The notes under the pieces were generated by a model. It was not told the origin of the DNA, ran no database searches, and saw only the letters and a list, made by a program, of their open reading frames with translations. A DNA stretch of 5,632 nt, from the NCBI GenBank assembly GCA_016199425.1, contig JACQGT010000331.1, positions 1-5,632 of the forward strand, written 5' to 3'. Made by a program: the position numbers and the translations under genes. Numbering within the stretch: position 1 is the first letter of the stretch; each line of letters begins with the position of its first letter. Below are positions 1 to 4,728 of this stretch, piece after piece. This DNA is from Chloroflexota bacterium (GTDB lineage Bacteria; Chloroflexota; Anaerolineae; Caldilineales; Caldilineaceae).

Positions 1-712
1 ACCCCCGTCCGCCCCAGATGATCTGCACACAGCCGGCCAGAACGTCCGCCCCCTCCAGCACAAAGCTGCTCAAGGGCCGGTGGCGGTGGCGATTGGTGAG
101 AACAGGCAGCGCAAATTGCTCGCCCTCCCCATCGATTGCCTCGGCCTGGCGCACAGGCGCAGGTGTAATGCGGGCGTAGAGTTGTTCCAGCGCCCAATGG
201 TCCTGGCCAGTTTGTGGACGAAGACCCGTCCCCGCGGCAGCCGAAAAAACGAGGGATTCCGTCGCCAGACGCCAGATCGTCTCTCTGGCGTAGAGATTGA
301 AGCCCGCCTGTATAAATGTATTCACCAGCAAAGGTTGATCCGAGAGTTCGCTGTAGAGGCGGCGGATCTGTTGATCGGCCAGGGCGAGGGCGCTCTCTGC
401 CAGCAACTTGTGCCAGATGGCTGGGTGACCGTTGGGCGCGTCCAACGCCGGGCTAAGCACCATCAGGTCAGCCTCGGCCCGGCTGGGGTGCAGTTGCCAT
501 TGAACAAAGCCCGCACGGGCCAGGCCGTGTGCCTCTTGACGCAAAACGTAGGTGACGCCGCTTTTGTACGCCCAGGGCAAGTAGGCGCTGAAAGCGGCCT
601 GGAGAGGGGAAGAGGGCTGTAATAGAAATCTTCCAATATGAAATCTTGTGGTATAGCGGCTCAGGCGTTGGACAAGCAGAGCATCGCCCAGAGCGAAAGG
701 CCGAATTGGCAA
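1..712 (-). CDS. GNAT-like N-acetyltransferase, 3' end beyond left edge
   Basis: Reading leftward from a TTG at 712, this frame is open for 237 codons to the window edge, so the C-terminus is missing. The start MPIRPFALGDALLVQRLSRY is typical of GNAT proteins, with IRPF leading into helix 1. Residues about 82-90 (DLMVLSPAL) fit the central beta strand, 99-122 (IWHKLLAESALALADQQIRR onward) the following helix, and 132-149 (TFIQAGFNLYARETIWRL) the 'GF' beta-hairpin closing the fold. The usual Q/R-x-x-G-x-G/A acetyl-CoA loop is not recognisable (APNGHPAIW instead), so cofactor binding is uncertain. Residues from about 171 (DHWALEQLYARITPAPVRQA) look like the start of a second, related domain, suggesting a tandem-GNAT protein. 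The TTG start is chosen because AGGAG lies 8 nt upstream. In-frame codons upstream stay open to a TAA at 836-838, with a GTG at 742 lacking a well-spaced ribosome site. Substrate is unknown. Confidence 0.75.
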   Translation of the reverse strand, partial: MPIRPFALGDALLVQRLSRYTTRFHIGRFLLQPSSPLQAAFSAYLPWAYKSGVTYVLRQEAHGLARAGFVQWQLHPSRAEADLMVLSPALDAPNGHPAIWHKLLAESALALADQQIRRLYSELSDQPLLVNTFIQAGFNLYARETIWRLATESLVFSAAAGTGLRPQTGQDHWALEQLYARITPAPVRQAEAIDGEGEQFALPVLTNRHRHRPLSSFVLEGADVLAGCVQIIWGGRG

Positions 713-720
713 ACGGACTA

Positions 721-725
721 CTCCT
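721..725 (-). promoter_or_regulatory. Shine-Dalgarno site fixing the TTG start of the GNAT gene
   Basis: On the minus strand this reads AGGAG, with 8 nt (713-720) before the TTG at 712. It is the only well-placed ribosome-binding site near the beginning of the frame and decides the non-ATG start. Confidence 0.65.
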
Positions 726-800
726 GAGAAAATGGGCAGCACGGAGCGATTGTCCGGCTCTCCGCGAAGATGAACGGTTGCGTAACCATTCAATATTGAT

Positions 801-829
801 ATTGTACTGGAAAGCGGGTAGGCTGACAA
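801..829 (-). promoter_or_regulatory. Sigma-70-like promoter for the GNAT gene
   Basis: On the minus strand the -35 box is TTGTCA (829-824, 5 of 6 to consensus) and the -10 box is TACAAT (806-801, 5 of 6), separated by exactly 17 nt. Transcription would start near 794, giving a leader of about 80 nt before the TTG at 712. The match is good, but promoter use in this lineage is untested. Confidence 0.55.
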
Positions 830-847
830 GTAGGTTTACGCCCTATT

Positions 848-864
848 GCGGTAATTGCTACCGC
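848..864. repeat. Small inverted repeat in the divergent promoter region
   Basis: GCGGTA (848-853) and TACCGC (859-864) form a perfect 6-bp stem around a 5-nt loop. It lies just upstream of the leftward promoter. It could be an operator half-site pair or a weak hairpin; nothing else identifies it. Confidence 0.35.
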
Positions 865-902
865 CCGGGGTGCGACGGACCCGCCAGGATCAGAAAGCAG
901 AC

Positions 903-940
903 GCAGATTTTCACGATCCGAATTGATCTGCATCGATCCG
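903..940. repeat. Overlapping direct and inverted repeats, possible operator or relic repeat
   Basis: CGATCCG occurs at 914-920 and again at 934-940, a 20-bp period equal to about two helical turns. GCAGAT (903-908) and ATCTGC (926-931) form an inverted repeat overlapping it. The position between the two divergent promoters fits a shared regulator site. The wording also resembles eroded 'cgcagattttc...gatctgc' dispersed repeats that I recall from GC-rich environmental genomes. Confidence 0.35.
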
Positions 941-943
941 TAG

Positions 944-963
944 GGGCGCTGCTTGCCGCGCCC
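944..963. repeat. Imperfect GC-rich palindrome
   Basis: GGGCGC (944-949) pairs with GCGCCC (958-963), with an inner GC/GC pair after one mismatch. It directly precedes the crotonase promoter. The left side (gtaggggcgc) resembles the edge of short dispersed 'gtagggg' palindromes, but only one arm keeps that form. Confidence 0.35.
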
Positions 964-966
964 GCT

Positions 967-995
967 TTGACGTTCCATCCCCTTCTCAGTATCCT
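967..995 (+). promoter_or_regulatory. Sigma-70-like promoter for the crotonase gene
   Basis: TTGACG (967-972, 5 of 6 to the -35 consensus) and TATCCT (990-995, 4 of 6 to the -10 consensus) are separated by 17 nt. Initiation near 1002 would leave a leader of about 37 nt, which contains the ribosome-binding site AGGAG at 1028-1032. Confidence 0.5.
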
Positions 996-1038
996 ATGCA
1001 GGTATCGAATGACCAGCCCACATACCCAGGAGAATTCT

Positions 1039-1824
1039 ATGGAAAACCTACACCTCTCCATTCAAAATGGCGTGGCTACTCTCGTCATCAGCCGCCCCGC
1101 CCAACGCAACGCCATTACCTTGGAGATGTGGCGGGCATTGGCCGAAATCGCTGCCCGTCTGGAGCAGGAGAGCAGCGTGCGCGTTGTCGTTCTGCGGGGA
1201 GCGGGGGACGATGCCTTTAGCGCGGGGGGTGACATCCATGAATTTGCGGAGCAACGCAGCGACCCCTGGCAGGCCAAAATTTACAACGGCAAAGTGGAGT
1301 TGGCGCTCAAGGCCATTGCCCGCCTCTCCAAGCCGACGATTGCCCTGGTCAAAGGCTACTGCGTGGGCGGGGGGTGTATGCTGGCCGCCCATTGCGATCT
1401 GCGCATCTGTGGGGACAATGCACGCTTCGGCATGCCGGTAGCCCAATTGAGCACTCTCGTCGGCTACCGGGAGTTGCAGCGTTTTGTCCATCTGATCGGC
1501 CTGGGCGCAACCCTCGATCTGCTGCTGACCGCCCGGCTGCTGGATGCCGCCGAAGCCCAGGCCATCGGTCTCTGTTCCCAGGTCCATCCGTTGGCGGAAG
1601 TGGATGCAAAGGTAACTGAACTGACCGAGCGGATGGTACATCTTGCGCCGCTGGCCCAACGCTGGCACAAACAGATGCTGCATACCCTTGTGCGCAAGCC
1701 CGATCTGCTCGACCTGACACCGGAGGAGGAGATGCTGCCCGACGCCATTTACGACAGCGAAGACTACGCGGAAGGGGTGCGCGCCTTTCGCGAGAAACGC
1801 CGTCCGCTCTTTCGGGGCAAATAG
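1039..1824 (+). CDS. Crotonase-fold protein (enoyl-CoA hydratase/isomerase family), atypical active site
   Basis: This 261-residue protein has the usual length of single-domain crotonases. The ATG is chosen because AGGAG (1028-1032) sits 6 nt upstream and the protein begins in family style with MENLHLSIQNGVATLVISRP. Upstream in-frame codons back to 646 show no homology-like features. Visible landmarks are the RNAIT motif variant at 23-27, the oxyanion-hole region SAGGD (61-65), KPTIALVKGYCVGGG (98-112) with the second oxyanion glycine, the CDLRI strand (119-123), and EGVRAFREKRRPLF near the C-terminus. Against rat mitochondrial hydratase, its Glu144 (GGGCE) corresponds to Met114 and its Glu164 (QPE) to Val134. 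Both water-activating acids are therefore gone. Coenzyme-A thioester binding looks intact, but true hydratase activity is unlikely; isomerase, hydrolase, decarboxylase or another crotonase reaction is possible. Glu145 in GYREL is a candidate alternative acid. No other fatty-acid gene lies beside it. Confidence 0.9.
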   Translation: MENLHLSIQNGVATLVISRPAQRNAITLEMWRALAEIAARLEQESSVRVVVLRGAGDDAFSAGGDIHEFAEQRSDPWQAKIYNGKVELALKAIARLSKPTIALVKGYCVGGGCMLAAHCDLRICGDNARFGMPVAQLSTLVGYRELQRFVHLIGLGATLDLLLTARLLDAAEAQAIGLCSQVHPLAEVDAKVTELTERMVHLAPLAQRWHKQMLHTLVRKPDLLDLTPEEEMLPDAIYDSEDYAEGVRAFREKRRPLFRGK

Positions 1825-1826
1825 GA

Positions 1827-1970
1827 ATGAGTCCAGTGAGAAAAAGGGGAATTTCACCGCGGAGACGCGGCGTTCGCGGAGGAAACGCGGAAGAATTCAG
1901 GAGAAAATCTCCGCGTTTTCTCCGCGCTCCCCGCGCCTCCGCGGTGTGTTTTTTGGCTTTTTTGCAGTAG
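1827..1970. repeat. Dispersed palindromic element, copy 1
   Basis: This stretch starts 2 nt after the crotonase stop and is homologous to 4750-4883. Conserved parts are the left flank (ATGAnTCCnGTGA, then a run of A and GGGGAATTTCACCGCGGAG), the middle (GAATTCAGGAGAAAATCTCC) and the right flank (TTGGCTTT then TGCAGTAG). It folds as an outer stem, CACCGCGGAG (1855-1864) with CTCCGCGGTG (1937-1946). The inner stem is 1875-1891 with 1910-1926, which matches at 16 of 17 positions, the exception being a G-T pair. No protein or transposase is encoded, so it resembles a non-autonomous REP- or MITE-like intergenic element. No clear target duplication flanks it. Confidence 0.8.
1875..1963 (+). terminator. 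Possible terminator of the crotonase gene formed by element copy 1
   Basis: The GC-rich hairpin of the palindromic element is followed by two six-T runs (1949-1954 and 1958-1963). Its place just after the crotonase stop fits a rho-independent terminator, although the stem is longer and more interrupted than a classical one. Confidence 0.4.
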
Positions 1971-2043
1971 GGTCAGTGGCGCTTCTTGCAATTGATAGGA
2001 TCGTGATAGGAAGAGGATAGAGCAGAGAAGACGGCAGTTGCTA

Positions 2044-2052
2044 TGCTATAGA
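2044..2052 (+). promoter_or_regulatory. Possible extended -10 promoter for the SpoVS-like gene
   Basis: TGCTATAGA has the TG-n preceding a -10-like TATAGA (4 of 6). No convincing -35 box lies 16-18 nt upstream, which extended -10 promoters can lack. A start near 2059 would give a leader of about 37 nt. This is a weak call. Confidence 0.3.
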
Positions 2053-2095
2053 CGTTCTGCATCCATATCACACCCATCATCAAGGAGCCAGGAAA

Positions 2096-2407
2096 ATGAA
2101 CAGACGTCTATTGCGTGTTGCCGCCGATTCCCTGCCAGCATTGGTCGCCGGCGCGATTGCAGGACAAATCCGCGAGCACCAACAGTCCGAGGTCCAGGCC
2201 ATTGGTATGGTCGCCACCTATGGAATGTTCAAAGCAGTCATCACAGCCCAAAAATTTGTAAAAAACGAGGGAATTCGTCTGGTCTGTATGCCAGAATTTA
2301 TCGAGATCGATATTGACGGCCAAAGATGCACCGCTATGCGCATCACCGTCCATCATGCAGACAACAGCAGCCTGCTGATGATGCAGATTCCAGAGCAGGA
2401 GCAATAG
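2096..2407 (+). CDS. SpoVS-like protein (stage V sporulation protein S family)
   Basis: The 103-residue product closely follows the SpoVS pattern. RVAADSLPALVAGAIAGQIR (7-26) is the first strand and helix with the VAGAIAG signature. EVQAIGM (32-38) is the second strand. The helix with K46 and AVITAQKFV follows, then RLVCMPEFIEIDIDGQRCTA (61-80), ending in a beta strand to about 85. Bacillus SpoVS has about 86 residues, so this version carries roughly 18 extra C-terminal residues without a recognisable motif. Family members are small Alba-like fold proteins thought to bind nucleic acid. In Bacillus SpoVS affects spore coat assembly and septation, but homologues also occur in non-spore-formers, where their role is open. 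The start is supported by AAGGAG (2082-2087), 8 nt upstream. The gene stands alone on the plus strand, converging on cobU with 42 nt between stops. No sporulation gene is nearby. Confidence 0.92.
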   Translation: MNRRLLRVAADSLPALVAGAIAGQIREHQQSEVQAIGMVATYGMFKAVITAQKFVKNEGIRLVCMPEFIEIDIDGQRCTAMRITVHHADNSSLLMMQIPEQEQ

Positions 2408-2415
2408 CCATCCCC

Positions 2416-2442
2416 ATAGGGCGGACTGACAGTCCGCTCTAC
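2416..2442. repeat. 27-nt palindrome, copy A, between convergent genes
   Basis: The core is GGGCGGACTG, one central A, then CAGTCCGC. The arms match at 11 of 13 positions. It occupies most of the 42 nt between the SpoVS-like stop and the cobU stop. It is 40 bp from the better copy at 2456-2482, with which it shares sequence apart from the central base and a few outer bases. It could act as a two-way transcription stop for the convergent genes. Confidence 0.75.
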
Positions 2443-2449
2443 GTCCTCT

Positions 2450-3067
2450 CTAGTGGTAGGGCGGACTGTCAGTCCGCCCTACGGAAGCCTGCCACGCTTT
2501 CAGGTCAAGCGGAATGCCCGCCAGCAGAAAGTATGCGTGATCCGCAGCCCCGGCCAAACGACGATTGACCCGCCCCAGCAGGTCCCGGTAGAGACGGCTG
2601 ATGCGCCCCGCAGGGACAATCCCCAACCCCACTTCGTTGCTGACGACGATCAGTGGCACGTTCAGGCGAGAGTGCGCGGCCAGCAGATCGTCGATCTCAG
2701 CGTTTACCCGGCGCTGAAGCACAGACTCGTCTTCGCTCTCCGGGTCGATCTCCCCGGCAAAGAGCAGATTCGAGATGAGAAGGGTGAGACAGTCGAGGAC
2801 AGCGACGCGGGGCGCGGGGTATTGGGTATGGGAAAGTTGGTATTCTTGCCAGAGACGGCCCACGGCCAGGGGCGCTTCCAGGGTTTGCCAGTGGCCGGGC
2901 CGCTCGCTGCGGTGGCGGGCGATGCGTTCGGCCATCTCGTCGTCACCTGCCTGGGCCGTGGCGATGAAAAGCACCAGATCGTCTCCGGCCAACTGGCGGG
3001 CTAGAGCCAGGGCGTAGTCGCTCTTGCCACTGCGCGCGCCGCCGAGAATGAAAATGAGAGATGGCAT
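2450..3067 (-). CDS. cobU: Adenosylcobinamide kinase / adenosylcobinamide-phosphate guanylyltransferase
   Basis: This 205-residue enzyme (CobU/CobP family) phosphorylates adenosylcobinamide and then transfers GMP to it, giving adenosylcobinamide-GDP, in the late nucleotide-loop assembly of vitamin B12. The P-loop GGARSGKS (9-16) is intact. RIARHRSERPGHW (47-59) contains His51, which aligns with the histidine guanylylated in Salmonella CobU. VLDCLTLLISNLL is the Walker-B-like segment, and VVSNEVGLGIVPAGRISRLY plus AGIPLDLK are strong family signatures. The natural end of the fold is near IPLDLK; the last residues (SVGRTDSPPYH) come largely from a palindromic repeat and are probably dispensable. 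The ATG at 3067 has GGAG 5 nt upstream, and the in-frame extension further upstream lies antisense to the neighbouring gene and is not coding. The gene follows the SGNH gene by 59 nt and could be co-transcribed. No other cob gene and no cobalamin riboswitch is visible. Confidence 0.95.
   Translation of the reverse strand: MPSLIFILGGARSGKSDYALALARQLAGDDLVLFIATAQAGDDEMAERIARHRSERPGHWQTLEAPLAVGRLWQEYQLSHTQYPAPRVAVLDCLTLLISNLLFAGEIDPESEDESVLQRRVNAEIDDLLAAHSRLNVPLIVVSNEVGLGIVPAGRISRLYRDLLGRVNRRLAGAADHAYFLLAGIPLDLKAWQASVGRTDSPPYH
2456..2482. repeat. 27-nt perfect palindrome, copy B, inside the cobU 3' end
   Basis: Two perfect 13-nt arms (GTAGGGCGGACTG and its reverse complement CAGTCCGCCCTAC) flank a single T. 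On the minus strand it lies in the cobU frame and supplies exactly nine codons, VGRTDSPPY. These are followed only by one His codon and the TAG stop. This shows a mobile or spreading palindrome that has inserted into, and become the tail of, a gene. Confidence 0.85.
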
Positions 3068-3079
3068 CGGGTCTCCGAA

Positions 3080-3114
3080 TGCGGACGGCGGACGGACGAC
3101 TGCGGACGGCGGAC
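3080..3114. repeat. Short GC-rich direct repeat before cobU
   Basis: TGCGGACGGCGGAC occurs at 3080-3093 and 3101-3114 with 7 nt between, and partial copies (ggac, gacgg) fill the gap. It makes up most of the 59-nt spacer between the SGNH gene and cobU, just upstream of the cobU ribosome-binding site. It looks like microsatellite-type expansion; a regulatory role is unproven. Confidence 0.6.
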
Positions 3115-3126
3115 TCTGGACGATCT

Positions 3127-4710
3127 TCAGATCAGTGTGTAGATGAAGGGTCCCACTACCGACGCCTGGGCCAGAATCAGCAGCCCAGCAAAGGCAAGCA
3201 GGATGACCAGCAGGGGCAGGAGGACAAATTGACGCTGGCGCGCAACATAGCCGAACAATTCGACAGTTGTCGAGAGGCCGGCACCCACCTGGCGCAGCCA
3301 ACGCACAGGCCCCGTCTGCACGATATTCCAGACAATCGAAACGACCAACAGCAGGACGATCAGCAGCACAGCCCATTCCCAGGCAGTGCGAGGCGGTTTG
3401 ACGACGGTCAACCGCAGGGCGTGGCCGGCTAGAGCGGGGATGATTTCGCTCTCCCCCAAAAAATTGACGGTGGCCCGGGCCGCCAATGCGTGGCCGGTGG
3501 CTGTCCAGTGGCTGTCTTCCGCCAGATAGAGCGGCGGCCCAACGGCGAAATTTTTCCGGAAGGCGTCGGTCAGGGATGTGGCTGGTATTCCCGCCTGCTC
3601 CAGCCCGGCCAGGGCCAACTGCTCCGGTTGTTCTCTCTCCCACACACCGCTTTGCATAGCCGGGAATTGGGTGAGGATGCGTTGCCAGCGTTCGCTATCA
3701 ATGCTCTCTGGCGAGGGGATCAAAAGCGCAGCGCTGGCCGCGCCCATTTGCCGGGCGGTCTGCTCGATCTCTCCAAAAAGAGCGGTTGTCAGCGCCACCG
3801 CATCCTGCCATTCGGCAGCCAGGGGTTTTGTGTACACCCGGTAGGTGAGGGGAATGTAACCTTCACTCTGAGCCACCAATTGGCTTTCCTGGCCCGGCGC
3901 AAGCAGCCCTGTGCGGGCCAGCCAGGCCGCAAAACGGGGCGAAGCCAGGCGAATGCGCGGGTCGAAGTAGCGGAAGAGGGCGGAGCGGGGACGCAGCCAG
4001 TCGGCCACCCCCGTCAGCGGCCCCAGTGGGATGTCCGGCGGTGCAACTTCGACAAAGGGACTCGTCACCTCCGGCGCGGTCGCCGGGTCAAAGGGATAGT
4101 AGCGGAGTTGCAACTCGCCATCAACCAGCGCAAAGAAGGGTTTGCTGATGGCCCCCTGATTGGCAGACTCCAACGCTTCGGCGTTGTTCATAAAATCATT
4201 GTGGGGATAGACCGCCAGCAGCACCAAATCCGGCGCGTACTTCACCCCCTCCTCCCGCAGCCAGAGCAGTTGCTGATCTGTGCCAAAGCCACTGACCCCG
4301 GCGTTGACCACCTCCACCGGCTGCCCCAGCCCCTCTTCCAGCAGTATCCGCAACTGCTCGCCCAGCGTCTCCCCGTCATTGACCTGCACGGCCTCGACAA
4401 ATGAATCGCCCAGGAGCAATACCCGGTAGACGTCCTCTGCTGCGGCGTAGCCCAGCGATTCAGGCCCGCGGATGCCCCGGCTGTTGAACGCCACCTGTGC
4501 GTCGTATTCGTAGAGAGGATTGAAGGCGCGCCCAACGCTATTGGGGATGTGGCTCCAGCCGGTAACGGGATCGGGCACGCGCCAGAACCAGCCGCTGGCT
4601 TCCGGCGGCGGCGCGGCGCGGCCAAGACGCACGCCAACCTCTGCGCTGACTGCGGTCAAGAGCGTATAGAAGACGACAAGCAGAAGGAGGCTAATAATCC
4701 GACGCATCAT
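3127..4710 (-). CDS. Membrane-anchored SGNH hydrolase with C-terminal DUF5989-like domain
   Basis: The protein has 527 residues. Residues about 4-23 form a hydrophobic signal anchor. The SGNH esterase/acyltransferase fold follows: RVLLLGDSFVEA (96-107) with presumed nucleophile Ser103, VVNAGVSGFGTDQQL (134-148) as block II, YPHNDF (168-173) with Asn171 as block III, and EDSHWTATGH (398-407) with Asp399 and His401 as the C-terminal acid-base pair. The DxH spacing resembles AlgX/AlgJ-type acyltransferases rather than the classical DxxH. Residues about 443-464 are a membrane helix. Residues about 480-527 (VELFGYVARQRQFVLLPLL through VVGPFIYTLI) match, from memory, the small DUF5989 membrane family. 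The catalytic domain is therefore expected outside the cytoplasmic membrane, held at both ends. An in-frame TGA abuts the ATG, so translation starts at Met1 or Met2; the ribosome site is weak. The upstream neighbour is a carbamoyltransferase. The substrate, likely a surface glycan or lipid-linked product, is inferred. Confidence 0.85.
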   Translation of the reverse strand: MMRRIISLLLLVVFYTLLTAVSAEVGVRLGRAAPPPEASGWFWRVPDPVTGWSHIPNSVGRAFNPLYEYDAQVAFNSRGIRGPESLGYAAAEDVYRVLLLGDSFVEAVQVNDGETLGEQLRILLEEGLGQPVEVVNAGVSGFGTDQQLLWLREEGVKYAPDLVLLAVYPHNDFMNNAEALESANQGAISKPFFALVDGELQLRYYPFDPATAPEVTSPFVEVAPPDIPLGPLTGVADWLRPRSALFRYFDPRIRLASPRFAAWLARTGLLAPGQESQLVAQSEGYIPLTYRVYTKPLAAEWQDAVALTTALFGEIEQTARQMGAASAALLIPSPESIDSERWQRILTQFPAMQSGVWEREQPEQLALAGLEQAGIPATSLTDAFRKNFAVGPPLYLAEDSHWTATGHALAARATVNFLGESEIIPALAGHALRLTVVKPPRTAWEWAVLLIVLLLVVSIVWNIVQTGPVRWLRQVGAGLSTTVELFGYVARQRQFVLLPLLVILLAFAGLLILAQASVVGPFIYTLI

Positions 4711-4728
4711 TCAAAACCAGTAGCAGAA

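Larger units (their letters stand above)
713..1038. other. Divergent intergenic region with two promoters and small repeats
   Basis: This 326-nt stretch separates the leftward GNAT gene from the rightward crotonase gene. Open frames here are not gene-like. It holds the leader of the GNAT gene (713 to about 794), outward-facing sigma-70-like promoters at 801-829 (minus) and 967-995 (plus), and small repeats between them. These are a 6-bp-stem inverted repeat at 848-864 (GCGGTA/TACCGC), an inverted repeat GCAGAT (903-908)/ATCTGC (926-931), a direct repeat CGATCCG at 914-920 and 934-940, and an imperfect palindrome at 944-963 (GGGCGC/GCGCCC). They could be regulator sites or eroded copies of dispersed intergenic repeats; the sequence alone does not decide. 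Confidence 0.6.

Noticed and set aside
80..622. Rightward open frame of 180 codons
   Set aside because: It lies antisense to the GNAT-like gene. Its translation has no family resemblance, whereas the leftward frame shows GNAT features, a ribosome site and a promoter.
646..1038. N-terminal extension of the crotonase frame back to an ATG at 646
   Set aside because: The extra 131 residues have no family match and overlap the leftward gene and both promoters. The ATG at 1039 has a good ribosome site and gives the standard family length.
1048..1857. Leftward open frame of 269 codons
   Set aside because: It is antisense to the whole crotonase gene and starts inside the palindromic repeat; the translation is not protein-like.
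1827..1970. CRISPR array or tandem repeat locus
   Set aside because: The repeated words are arms of one hairpin, not regularly spaced repeats with unique spacers, and no cas gene is present.
3068..3126. Cobalamin riboswitch before cobU
   Set aside because: The gap is only 59 nt and consists mostly of a GC-rich direct repeat. No B12-box-like sequence was found.
3068..3643. Upstream extension of the cobU frame
   Set aside because: The extension overlaps the SGNH gene in another frame and crosses the short GC repeat. CobU proteins begin at the strand before the P-loop, as with the ATG at 3067.
3490..4404. Rightward open frame of 304 codons
   Set aside because: It is antisense to the SGNH-DUF5989 gene, whose motifs are clear; long antisense frames are common in GC-rich DNA.
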